Below are positions 22,057-31,651 of a stretch of DNA of 44,037 nucleotides, one piece after another. Within the stretch, counting starts at the first letter, position 1; every line of letters begins with the position of its first letter. The notes beneath the pieces were generated by a model that saw nothing but the letters and a program-made list of their open reading frames with translations, did no database searches and was not told the DNA's origin. Origin of the DNA: Chara braunii (Eukaryota > Streptophyta > Charophyceae > Charales > Characeae); assembly GCA_003427395.1 (NCBI GenBank), contig BFEA01000262.1:279109-323145 (forward strand), read 5' to 3'. The position numbers and the translations under genes were made by a program.

Positions 22057-22976
22057 CGCCACCCTCGTCAGAGCCCTCCCGGCTATGTCACGCAAAAGTT
22101 AAAAAAAAAAAAAATCAGAGACAACTTGGGAAACCACAAGAAGTACAGTTGGCGCACCCGACTAGAGCACCAAGCCGACAACACAGTTGCGTCCATCTCG
22201 ACGGTTCGCGGGATTTACTTTCGTTTTGTCCCTTATTTTGTTCTGTTTAACTCCTGCGTGATATGGCTGGGAGGGCTCTTGCCTTCTGCCAAAAAAGGCA
22301 AGGGCCGATGCACTCGACACCGCTCACTTTGTGTACTCCCAAAAAAATAAAGGCGGCCCTGAAACGCAAGTGTCATGAGTTCTAATGATTTCTACGTCCC
22401 CCGCACGTGTCCCAACTGATCCCGTTGGCCCGCGCACTGCGTCACGTGGTCCCAAAACAAACAATGAGTCCTAACTTATGCGCGCGTCCCAACTTATTTA
22501 CAAGTGCCAAAACAGCGTGGCCCACCGCACACACTAAGTGAGCTCCAAAGCCGCAGACCGCACCTGCCGCACTCCCAAAAATAAAACCCAGCAGTTTCAA
22601 TTCATCCCACGACCCGAAACTGTGTTGGAACACTGGATAATGAGTCCTAACCAATCCAATTCCTCGTCGACGCGTGCCGTGCTCCAGAAAAAAAAATAGT
22701 CTCGCGTGGTAACAGATAGTAACACCCTGCGTCCTCACCAAACGTAGAAAGAAGTCAGTCATACCATGGGTTCTAACTGTCGCTTCCACATGCCACAGGT
22801 ATCCGGGCTTAGATAAAGTTCTAGCCTCCTGGTCAAAGGTCCGCTCTAAATAGACGTTGGCAAGACTCCAATCTCATCATTTCAAAACATTCAAACAAAA
22901 ATTAACCAACAGTCGGACCGCGTCCAACATTTAAAATTATCGGGCACATACCCTTGTCAGGGTGTCTGCCCTGACA
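22057..22976 (-). mobile_element. Short 5' LTR, element C (~0.92 kb)
   Basis: It starts TGTCAGGGCAG on the minus strand at 22976 with a terminal hairpin (22942-22971). Its lower end matches the end module of the giant LTRs: CCGGGAGGGCTC, TGACATAGCC-like, then the Gly-Thr box region near 22150. Its terminal CGCTCGACA is eroded. It holds two AACTTATG words at 22473-22495, echoing the hairpin-array loop. It is several times shorter than the other LTRs, so either a distinct subfamily or an internally deleted one. Confidence 0.65.
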
Positions 22977-23003
22977 GTGCTACTCCAACCTTCTCCCCGA
23001 ACG

Positions 23004-23004
23004 T

Positions 23005-23052
<48 letters not shown>
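23004..23052 (+). repeat. (TC)n(AC)n microsatellite
   Basis: A TC run to 23022 passes into an AC run to about 23052. Confidence 0.97.
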
Positions 23053-23054
<2 letters not shown>

Positions 23055-23534
23055 AATCATCCGCATACGTCTTTGTTTTTGTTTTTTATGTCATTCTTCT
23101 TGTCTTATTTTGAGTGCTTTTGTACTGAGCACCTTAAAGTGGTTGCTGGTTTGGAATGCGTGGAACAGTATTAGGGGGCCCATTTTGTTTGAGATATATG
23201 TGGTGCATGGTCCATGTGTGATGCCAAACATTTGTTAGAGTGCCTTCCTGGCTCAGCAGGTGGTGGGAATCAACAGTCTGTGGGGTTCTACTTGTGGTGG
23301 TGTGAGTACGTGATGAATTGCTTTGGTCCGTGTTTTATGTGTGTACTTCCTTGTTGGTGCTCCTCCACTGCCTTGCTTCGCACCCTCTTGCCACGTCTTT
23401 CTCTGCAGTTTGTTTGTTTTCCGCGTAGTTTGGTTGGCTTGTCTGTGTTGCTTTGTGCCTTGCTGCAGTGTTGCCTTACTGCCCATGTGCGTGCCTTGCC
23501 TTTCCGTGCACTTTGCTCATAGAACTTCAGAATG

Positions 23535-23700
23535 TCCGCAACACATTCCAGTCCTCCAACTCAAGCCCCGGACTACCACCGACGACTGCGGGATTCCCGA
23601 GCACCCATCCGCAACACATTCCAGTCCTCCAACTCCAGCCCAGGACTACCACTGGTGACTGTGGGATTTCCGAGCACCCATCCGCAGTACATTCCAGTCA
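23535..23700 (+). repeat. 73-bp tandem repeat (2.3 copies)
   Basis: Copies start TCCGCAACACATTCCAG at 23535 and 23608, and a partial third starts at 23681. They share GTCCTCCAACTC, GGACTACCAC and CGAGCACCCA. The period is not a multiple of three, so the overlapping frames are not coding. Confidence 0.9.
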
Positions 23701-25291
23701 GAGGTGTTATGCACAACCTCCTACGCCTCGTGCCGTTCCATACCTCGAATGTCGATCATAGTAGTTGGAGGTGTGACCGAGGATTTTTGGCCGGTGGGGT
23801 TAAATCACTAGGGTGGAACGGGGGATTCTTGTTTCTAGCCAAAGGTTGCCTTCCTGGATTTCAGACCATTGTCGAGGGTAAGGGATGGAGAGAAAGATCA
23901 TTCCGAAACAACCAATAACCAGAACCCAAAAAGAGAGACGACCAGGAAAAGAAGACAGAGACAAGGGAGCGGAATTTTACCGCTCCCGGGGGCGCGCGAA
24001 CTTGGGGGTGGCCATTCACGACCCGGGAATGAAAATTTTCAAACCTTTGTGTCAGGTTCGTTGAGCCCGAGCGGGTGTTCTAGCGTGGTGTCACCGATTG
24101 TCGAGAAACCGAGGGAACCCAGGTTCGAAAGCTAGCCGAGAGTGCCCCTGCGTTGTGGGAGAGTTCTCGGAACCGGGCCACACCTTCGTATTCCAAGACT
24201 AGTCTTCGCAAGGAACACGAATCCCCTTAGCGACAGCAGTTGCAACCAAATTGAGGTCGCCACGTGGCGTGGGTGGCGGATCAGGGCAACACAGTTAGAT
24301 CGGTGTAGGGCAATATCAAGGGAGGGGAAGAGAAGCGATCAATCAATACAAACACACTCTTTCCGATGCGGCAAGCCCTGGTGGGAATATGCAGATGAAT
24401 CTGCTCGGTTCGTCGCAGAGTGCTCCGCACGTCTGCGTCGCAGTACGATAGAATGGACAAATACGAAGGTCGAGTGAGGGCACGGGCCCACGCTCTCGCC
24501 TGCCGAGGCGAACGTGGACTCCATGCACCAATCAATAAAACTTGTTTTTCTCTCTCTTCCTCTGCGTCAATCTGAACGCGGGGTCAGGGATCCGGGGTTC
24601 TGTCCACAATCACATCGCGGAGACGTGAGCAACTGATCTCCCCGGTTTTCGAGTGTAAATCATGGGGCGACGCCATCCTGTTTGTCCCGGAGCTCTTGTA
24701 CACACGAAGGCAGAAAGAAAGGGACGAGGTTGGCACCAATCCCATGCGTATGCACGACGTTGAGATCGGAAAAGGGGGTAGGGGAAAGGAGGAAGGTCCA
24801 ACACACTCATGTATCCATGCAGACGGTCGACACCCAACAATCCTCACAAACGCGCTTGTAAGAGCCCACACACACACACTTATCCAGCTCTTCTAGACAA
24901 TGAGACATTCAACAGCCATAGACTTTCATACCACAACATGCATTTAACAAAATACCCATAGTTCGGAACCTTGCACACAACACTTTGACAAAGCAACAAT
25001 GGAGATAAAAGTGAGTTCCTCAGTATACAAAATTCCTTACACGGTTGGCCGCCCTGGATTCAACCCGCATTCCATCAGAACCACCAACAACCATAGCCAC
25101 AAGGCCGTGCCGCTGCCGGCATCCGATCTCCACCACTGCTTAGTTCCTCCGACTGTCTTACCCCAAGTCGCTAAACTCGTCCCACGTCGTCACTTCGCCC
25201 GTCACTTGGGCTTGTCGAGCCTGTTCGACATAGCGAACCTCACGCATAGCTCGTCAAAGAGAGTGAGAGGAAGGGGCTGCCATAATTTATA
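23701..25291. other. Unassigned 1.6-kb stretch
   Basis: No ORF has recognisable domains. A box-B-like GGTTCGAAAG at 24122 is not embedded in a tRNA fold. Otherwise the sequence appears unique within the window. Confidence 0.35.
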
Positions 25292-25556
25292 GCGTTGTCA
25301 AGCGCATCGGTTCGGCACTTCACAAGGCGGTCGGGAGGGTCCCGCGCTGCCAACTCCCGTAAGGTGGATGTAAGTCGTGAGTCGCGTAGGCCCTATCCTG
25401 TCGTAGGGGCTCGTGAGAGGTATGGCTGGCGCACTCGGCAGGAGCGGCTTGCGGAAGCTCCATGTATATTCGCGATGAGGATTAAAACCAACTCCTGTGT
25501 GACGCGGCCTGGAGGGTCCCGCACTGCCTTGTGCGGTGCCAGACCGATGCGCTCGA
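25292..25556 (+). mobile_element. Rearranged LTR end E with inverted termini
   Basis: The right part (about 25345-25556) is a plus-strand LTR end: GTAAGGTGGATGTAAG, CCTATCCTGTCGTAGGGGC, GGCTGGCGCACTCGGC, GTGACGCGGCC and CCGATGCGCTCGACA. The left edge begins with the same end sequence inverted (TGTCAAGCGCATCGG), followed by a stray GGGAGGGTCCCGCGCTGCC. So ~35-bp inverted termini bound a 265-bp segment. No target duplication is evident. It is either a rearrangement product or a tiny foldback derivative. Confidence 0.6.
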
Positions 25557-25671
25557 CAGCGCGGCAGACGGTGGGGTGTCAGCATGAGGTGGGGGCAATA
25601 CGGGGTGTAGATGAGCAGGGCAGAAGAAGGGCCAAGGTTCCTGAAAGATCGAAGGATGCGGGTCAAGCGTT

Positions 25672-25750
25672 CTGTGTGATTGGGGTGGTCGTTCAAGTGG
25701 TGCGCGGTTCCCGCTTTCACCACATTGATTCGACCATCCCAATCACACAG
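25672..25750. ncRNA. 79-nt long hairpin, miRNA-precursor-like
   Basis: Arms 25672-25702 and 25718-25750 pair over about 20 consecutive positions with one G-U pair (CTGTGTGATTGGGGTGGTCG with its complement), then an internal loop, then TGGTG/CACCA, with a 15-nt apical loop. Length and shape fit a plant-type or small MITE-derived miRNA precursor. No expression evidence can be read from sequence, and a short foldback element is equally possible. Confidence 0.5.
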
Positions 25751-25756
25751 CCAATC

Positions 25757-26394
25757 GCTCACAATGATGGGTAAGGAGAGGATCAGACTTTGTTCGAGGG
25801 AAGACGAAGAGGCATGCAAGAAGCGAGTGCGCGGCCAGAAGGGAAGATGGCGTGGGGATGCCAAGCGGGGGAACAAATTTACGTGGAGTGCAAAAAATTA
25901 AAAAATAGTTGTGCACGCAAAAGTCAAAATTCCCACCCGCACTAATTCCTAACTGTTTCTTGGATTTCTCGGCGTGGTCGCTAATCAACTGCGCGCAAAG
26001 TCATCAGGGGCAATTCTGGAAAAAAATGAATAAATTTATATTCTGACCCCCTTCTCTCTTCAAGAAGGAAAAAGAAAAAGAAAAAGAAAAGAAAAATAAA
26101 CCCCGTTCTTCCCGATCATCTAGAACCTGCACTTCGAAGCTTACGTGGGATTTTCCCTTTAAGGGTATGGGAATCTGCTGAGTACGGATCCTGGTTTATC
26201 ATAGACAGACCACATTTGTTGTTCCCCTGCTCAGTTGGGGGACATTGTCTCTTTGCAAGTTTCAAATACAAATGTTTCTCATAGACTAACTGTGAGGGCA
26301 CAGGTGCACAACTCGTAGTTTGTTGGTTGTTGGGAAGGCGTAACGTAATGATTATGTTGTCTTTATGTTTTGTCATGTTCGTTGTACATAACTT

Positions 26395-26397
<3 letters not shown>
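25757..26397. other. Unassigned stretch with GAAAAA-rich tract
   Basis: Purine-rich (GAAAAA)n lies near 26070-26100. A small inverted repeat lies at 26150-26176 (GATT, CCC, TTTAA, GGG, AATC). No gene recognised. Confidence 0.35.
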
Positions 26398-26446
<49 letters not shown>

Positions 26447-26660
26447 NNNNNNNNNNNNNNNNNNNNNNNNNNNNNNNNNNNNNNNNNNNNNNNNNNNNNN
26501 NNNNNNNNNNNNNNNNNNNNNNNNNNNNNNNNNNNNNNNNNNNNNNNNNNNNNNNNNNNNNNNNNNNNNNNNNNNNNNNNNNNNNNNNNNNNNNNNNNNN
26601 NNNNNNNNNNNNNNNNNTGTGTGTGTGTGTGTGTGTGTTGGTGTGAGAGAGAGAGAGAGA
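26398..26660 (+). repeat. (GT)n microsatellite with 171-N gap, then (GA)n
   Basis: GT runs flank unknown bases 26447-26617 and a GA run follows at 26644-26660. This explains the VCVCVC and THTHTH frames. The gap is probably an uncollapsed length of the same microsatellite. Confidence 0.95.
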
Positions 26661-26766
26661 GCCCTGCAACATGCAACATATCAGTGGCGGGGAGCACAAG
26701 GGCAGGTGTAGAGAGAGCCCTGCAACATGCAACATGTCAGTGGCGGGGATCACAAGGGCAGGTGCT
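26655..26766 (+). repeat. 56-bp tandem duplication
   Basis: GAGAGAGCCCTGCAACATGC begins two copies (26655 and 26711), each ending with ACAAGGGCAGGTG and differing at only a few positions. Confidence 0.9.
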
Positions 26767-27619
26767 AGCCTTGAAAAAAAACAGAAAATATCCTATTCGA
26801 ATATAAGAGTTTTTTTCCTCCCAAATTTGAAACAAAAGGTGCATGTCGTATTCAAATACAACGTGTACACGGTCTATCCGAAGTGCCTTACTATTTGAGA
26901 AAATTTGACCCATGTCGTTTCCATTTCGAAATGTTCAACTCAAGCATTGTAGTCTCCTCAGCCTCCTACGGGCAATTACGGGTCCTCTGCAAGCAACAAC
27001 TGCCCGTTCCCCATGAATTCCCCCCCCCAACAAATTTAGTACCTTCCAACTACCCTTTTGGACTTGAAGTCTTGAACAGACGACCGGTATAACGAAGGAC
27101 GGCAAAATTGACTGAGGGGTATAAAACACACCCCTCACGGGCTGCTAACAAAGAAAAACAGAAACGTGGGGCGTCTTTCCCTGCGCCCCTCCATTCACCA
27201 ATTCCATCCATCGTTTTTCTCGTTTTCTGCTAGAAAAAGTCCAGTCCCTACCTTCTTCACCCGAATACATCGTATATGGTCATTATAGCTGTGGTTTTGG
27301 CTATCTTTCGGTCTCACTACAACAAATAATGACCTTTCATTGTTGTATTCGGATAAAGAAGGTAGCATTATGGTATCCATCTGACTGTCGCAGGATTCGA
27401 ACTTATGAGCTGTTTTTTTCCTAACAGTTATGCGTGTGTGTACCCACCATGGGTGTGTCGGACCCGCCGGGATGGCGGTCCGACAGGATGGAGAAGAAGG
27501 GGTTGAGGAAGGAGGAAGTGGAGATGGAGCTGGAAGGGACAACGCAGCTCCGACGCAGACTGAACACCGCACGTACTCCAACAAGTGTAAAAATGAAGAA
27601 TGAAGAAAAACAGACAATA
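26767..27619. other. Unassigned stretch
   Basis: Holds a C8 run at 27021-27029 and no recognisable gene. A minus-strand 223-codon frame spans 27195-27866 but crosses the inverted-repeat cluster and shows no domain. Confidence 0.35.
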
Positions 27620-27796
27620 GCTGGGGTATACCCCCAGCGGACGGATTGACTGGACTGGACTGGCCTGGTACCGACAGTGGTACCGGGCAGGACTGGACTG
27701 GACTGAACAGTACATGGCCTGTGGGATCAGGCCACATCCTGGTCCCACAGACCGAACTGGCAAATAGCCGAATGGGCCCTGGCTGTAGGCCAGGGC
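27620..27796. repeat. Cluster of inverted repeats and GGACT repeats
   Basis: Stem pairs in order: GCTGGGG/CCCCAGC (27620-27638), CCTGGTACC/GGTACCGGG (27664-27687), CTGTGGG/CCCACAG (about 27719-27750) and GCCCTGGC/GCCAGGGC (about 27776-27796), with GGACTGGACTGGACT between. The density of stems resembles the U3/R region of the main LTR (30940-31053), so this may be part of an old LTR. Confidence 0.6.
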
Positions 27797-28757
27797 AGAT
27801 AGAGGCCCGTTGCACGATCCTCATACCTATAATGGATCGCAAGAGCCATAAACACGCTATCCGCAAAAGCAGCGGAACTCTGCTATGAAAAGAAAGCTGA
27901 GAAATTTATGATGCGGAGCAAGCTCCATGTTGAGTCCATGCGATGGAGCCTAAGCTATATAATGTCAAAAGAAAAGCAAATGTCTGGTATACATGTCCTA
28001 GCTAACAGCAAACAATGAAATGTAGCAATATACAATCCTAAAGTCCTGGAGGCAACTGCCTCAGTGCTAAAAGGAAAAAGAGCAATATGGCACAAGATAG
28101 TGTCCTGTCGCTGAACCACTAAGAGTGGGATGGTCTCAGAGGGGGTAAATGCGGGCTAAGAATCTAAACTCCCAAGGGAAGTCACACATGAAGGTGGGAT
28201 AGGTCATCAGGCTCAAGGTGGGACAGTGGTAGCAAAACAAAACCAAGGACGCTAATAGACAGACCATCAGGGCGGGTAATGCTCGACAAAGGGATGACAC
28301 CATGCAAGGTCGACCATGAAAAAAAGGGGAGTTTGGAATAGGGTGGAGATATGCCTAATTGAAGGCATGGAAGGGCCGATACTAGGGTGATGAGGGCAGT
28401 GGGTGAGGGAAACATGCACACAACTCACCGATTGGGGGAGGAGGGAGCTAGATATGGGAGCAAGGAAGCCAAGATAACGCTACGGTCCCAATGCCTATGC
28501 GATACCAAGGGAGAGCTCAACTCAGGGAGATCCAGCAAAGTGAGAACCATCATGCGACAGATGCAAGGGGATATACAGGGTAGGGTGGTGGCGTGAAGTA
28601 GTCACGTCCAAAGTAGCTGAAGCCGATAAGATGGCTGAAGTCGAGAAGGTGACTGAAGTCGTTGAAGTGGTCGATGACGTCGATGAAGTAGGAGTCGAGG
28701 TCGATGTCGAAGCAGAGCCGCAAGATGCTGACATCCTAAATAAGTTGATGATGGAGT
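27797..28757. other. Region beyond the chromovirus coding end
   Basis: It lies past the 3' end of the minus-strand pol fragment and might be its 3' untranslated region or LTR; no LTR end was recognised. 28611-28770 is a GAAGTCG/GTCGA-rich stretch that reads on the plus strand as a short E/V/D-rich peptide without a start codon. Confidence 0.35.
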
Positions 28758-29075
28758 ACCTGAAGGTGTGAGTCAGTGGGGTGATAGTAGGAGATTAGAG
28801 TGTCAATCGTCCAGACGCCGAGGACGCCGACGAGTGCGTTGTGGATGCGCGGAGGTGTCCATCTGCTGCCGAAGAACAGCCTCAGAAGGAGCGGGCTCTG
28901 TCTCTTATACACATCTAGATGTGTATAAGAGACAGACCTGAAGGTGTGAGTCAGTGGGGTGATAGTAGGAGATTAGAGTGTCAATCGTCCAGACGCCGAG
29001 GACGCCGACGAGTGCGTTGTGGATGCGCGGAGGTGTCCATCTGCTGCCGAAGAACAGCCTCAGAAGGAGCGGGCT
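28758..29075. repeat. 140-bp direct duplication around a mate-pair junction
   Basis: 28758-28897 and 28936-29075 are identical, separated only by the adapter at 28898-28935. The duplication is almost certainly an assembly artefact rather than genomic. Confidence 0.97.
28898..28935. other. Nextera mate-pair circularisation junction (contaminant)
   Basis: Two head-to-head copies of the Tn5 19-bp mosaic end (AGATGTGTATAAGAGACAG at 28917-28935 and its reverse complement at 28898-28916) form the 38-bp junction adapter of Nextera mate-pair libraries. It is a library sequence, not a transposon. Confidence 0.98.
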
Positions 29076-30310
29076 TGTCCTCAACAATCTTCTCAGCCGG
29101 AGGAGGAGGAAGAGGGTTAGTCGACTGAGTAGGAGCAGATGTCTCAGCACGACGAGCACAATCATATGCACGCACCAACATCCGGGCGTGCACCAGGTGC
29201 TTGAGGGGCTCCCAAGTAACCCTCATAAGGATAGCCCTTCCAACGCACAAGGTACTCGATGCGTGGAGGGGTGTCGTCGGTAACTCGGCGAGATACGATG
29301 TCAGAAACAACGAACTCCTCGTGACCGTCCACCATGATAGGTGGAGGGCGCTCATAAGGACGTCCGGCGAAGCGCTCAGACGGTGTGCGATAAGGACGCA
29401 GCAAGGAAACGTGGTAAACATCGTGTACGCAAGCATGTCGAAGGTAATCAGGTAGCTTCACACGGAAGCTGACCGGGCTAGCGGCAGCATCAGAACCGAC
29501 GGTCTGAAGGATGCAGCATGGACCGTAGAAACGACTCATGAACTTGCGAAGCGTATCAGCTTCGAGTTGTAAGTGGCGTGCGTCGACGTGCACATCGTCA
29601 CCGACTTTGAATGGATGATCCATTCGTGATCGGTTCGCTCGTGCGGCCATGCGAGTCTGGGAGTCGGCTAGTCTCTCGTGTGCGCGCTTCATAATCACCA
29701 CCATGTCGACGATCCAGTCATCCAGCGCAGGACAACGAGTGTCTGGGCGCAAACGCGATGGTCGTAGGAAGTCCGCGGGTACGCGAGGGTGGTAGTCGAG
29801 ATCGCAATAGAATGACGACATCCCCGTGGCTGGCGAAACAACGTGTTTGTACGCAATCTCCGCGTGGGGTAAGTGTAAGTCCCACTGTCAGCCATCCCTA
29901 ACAAACTTTCGGAGAACATTACCGAGAGTTTTATTGGTGACCTCGGTCTGATAATTCGTCTGAGGGTGGTAAGACGATGAGAAGCGGAGCTGGGATTCGT
30001 ACACCTCGTGTAGGCGTCGTCAGAATGTGTTGGTAAAGCGCGGGTCACGGTCGGAGATGATGCTCTGAGGTAAGCCGTTTTCTCTCACGACTCGGTCGAA
30101 GACGATGTCGGGGACCTCACGGGCGCTCATGCGATAGCAGCACGGGACAAAACGTGCACGCTTTGTAAAGCGATCGACGATGACCAAGATAGCATCATGG
30201 CCGCGCTCAGTGGGTGGGCGGAGGGGACCAATGAAATTCATCGAGATGGACTGCCAACGACCCTCGGGTATGGGTAAAGGCTGAAGTAACCCATACGGGA
30301 GGTGGTCCGT
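28978..30310 (-). pseudogene. Chromovirus (Ty3/gypsy) integrase-chromodomain fragment
   Basis: Read from 30310 leftward, the fragment starts in the integrase core (GLLQPLPIPEGRWQS, then GPLRPP, then AILVIVDRFTKRARF and SDRDPRFTN). It continues with a YHPQTN-QTEVTNKTL-like segment (about 29930), a GPCCILQTVGSDA...VYHVSLLRPY segment (about 29400-29560) typical of the integrase C-terminus, and a chromodomain (EYLVRWKGYPYEG near 29220-29260, then TWEPLKHLVHAR in another frame). The first catalytic Asp of the DDE triad is replaced by Asn (MNFIG). Frameshifts lie near 30020 and in the chromodomain near 29215, and a stop lies near 29895. RT and RNase H are missing because the main element interrupts the fragment at 30311. 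The element is inactive. Confidence 0.9.
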
Positions 30311-30312
30311 TG

Positions 30313-30347
30313 TCGGGACAGAAACCCCTGTAAGGGTTTCTGCCCGA
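30313..30347 (+). other. LTR 5'-terminal hairpin, main element
   Basis: TCGGG and CAGAAACCC pair with GGGTTTCTG and CCCGA around a CTGTAA loop: 14 base pairs with one bulged A. The 3' LTR copy (43143-43177) keeps the fold with one T-T mismatch. Confidence 0.75.
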
Positions 30348-30663
30348 GTTTTTTATAGGCAGACACTGCCCGACCCTTGCTTGGGTTGAAAGACTTGATG
30401 AGATTGACGTGCCAAAGGTTATTCAGACCAACCCTATAACTGAAAGACCTAAGGCCTAATGTTGTTGACATAGAACGTCGTTGACGTGAGACGACGTCGA
30501 CATCCGTTTAAGACAGCAAGAGTCAGCACTGTCATCCACAGTTCTCGACGAGGCCGCAGTAGTGTGCAGTCGTGGAAAAACTAAAGTTAGACCTAGTCTA
30601 CCTAAAATAATGTCAGTCGCGCGATTCAGGGCCTAAGTGAGCTAAAAAGAGGTGTGCGCCGGG

Positions 30664-30670
30664 TATAAAG
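30664..30670 (+). promoter_or_regulatory. Candidate LTR TATA box
   Basis: TATAAAG lies in a conserved context (GCCG-GTATAAAGCCGCGAC), also present in the 3' LTR at 43494-43500. If used, transcription would start near 30695. A second candidate (TATAAAA) lies at 32245-32251. Confidence 0.5.
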
Positions 30671-30939
30671 CCGCGACGCAGGGGGAATAGGAAGGAGAGT
30701 TTAATTCTAGGGCCGCGGGGCTTGACGCCGAGCCAGGGGGTTGATAGGCCGATGCCAAGGTCACGCGGCCAACTTAGCGTGCAGGGCCGGCAAGGCCACA
30801 GGCAGACAGGCAGGGTTGGCAAGGCCACATGCAGGCGAGGCCTGCAGGGCCGCAGGCAGGCCAGGCCTGTAGGGCTATGGGCAGGCAGGGCCTGCAAGGC
30901 CGCGGAACGGAGGGACAGTGGCTGGGCCAAGCTCTTCTT

Positions 30940-31052
30940 ATAGGAGAGCTGCTCCTATCACTGTCGTGATAGGAGCTAGCCCAGTAGGTTACCACACCAA
31001 CCTCTCACCCGGCAGATACCGGGAACGAATCTGACATGCCAGCCTACTGGGC
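30940..31052 (+). other. Overlapping and nested LTR hairpins
   Basis: CTCCTAT at 30952-30958 can pair either with ATAGGAG at 30940-30946 or, extended to CTCCTATCAC, with GTGATAGGAG at 30966-30975. These two hairpins exclude each other. Just downstream GCCCAGTAGG (30979-30988) pairs perfectly with CCTACTGGGC (31043-31052). Confidence 0.65.
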
Positions 31053-31186
31053 AAAGCTTCTTTTGGAGCAGCCCAAAGCAACTGGACGTGGCCGATCTCG
31101 GCCGCGCGATCCTCAAGATCGCACGGCTGAGATCTGTCGCGCGCAGATCAAAGTAGCCCCTGCACAAAAATGACACACATAAATTG

Positions 31187-31208
31187 AAAAAAAAAAAAAA
31201 AAAAAAAA
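31187..31208 (+). repeat. poly(A) tract inside the 5' LTR
   Basis: A run of about 22 A follows an AAATTG segment. The 3' LTR reaches the corresponding place just as the window ends. Confidence 0.9.
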
Positions 31209-31588
31209 CTAAAACTAAACTAACGTGAAGCGCCACATGGCGCTATACGAAGTGCCTGGGGCACTTTAGTCCCCAGCCAATGTGACAGGCGCCCGTTGGA
31301 AATGGGCAGCCACGATTTAGGTAAGTTCTTTCTTTTTCTTTTTTAGATTCAGTTAGATTTTTTTTTTAGATTTTGTCTAGATTTTTTTTTTTGTCTTTTT
31401 CTCTTTCTTTTTTTGAGAGATTGCGTGTCCGTTCGTTCCAGCCGAACGGGCAGAAAAGAAAGGCACGATTGTGCCAGACTGTTTCGTCGGACTTCCACCG
31501 TCTCATCAGAAGGCTGAGCCTCGACAGTCAGTCAATCCACCTGAATCAGCCACACAAACGCGGTTGTATTCAGGCGGCGTGGTACACT

Positions 31589-31590
<2 letters not shown>

Positions 31591-31637
<47 letters not shown>

Positions 31638-31651
31638 CGAGAGAGAGAGAG
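31591..31651 (+). repeat. (GA)n microsatellite
   Basis: A GA run with two GC interruptions creates ERERER frames that are not genes. Confidence 0.97.

Noticed and set aside
24055-24140. tRNA gene suggested by GGTTCGAAAG and an upstream GAGCCCGAGCGGG
   Set aside because: T-arm and acceptor stems do not pair and no cloverleaf can be drawn.
26140-26180. Another LTR start (CCCTTTAAGGG palindrome)
   Set aside because: It lacks the TGTC start and outer pairing found in the other LTR starts, and no LTR body is recognisable beside it.
26116-26806. ORFs across the (GT)n region
   Set aside because: They consist of dinucleotide-repeat codons and unknown residues from the gap.
27380-27450. Minus-strand tRNA suggested by GTTCGAATCC and a CTGTT/AACAG stem
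   Set aside because: The anticodon-like loop has eight bases, the T stem does not pair and no acceptor stem is found.
27195-27866. 223-aa minus-strand ORF as a gene
   Set aside because: It runs through the inverted-repeat cluster and GGACT repeats, has no recognisable domain, and its composition follows the DNA repeats.
28611-28770. Plus-strand acidic E/V/D-rich peptide
   Set aside because: It has no start codon, is short, and arises from a GTCGA/GAAGTC repetitive stretch beside the assembly artefact.
28898-28935. Genuine Tn5-like transposon ends
   Set aside because: The 38-bp head-to-head mosaic ends without transposase, with identical flanks, are the Nextera mate-pair junction.
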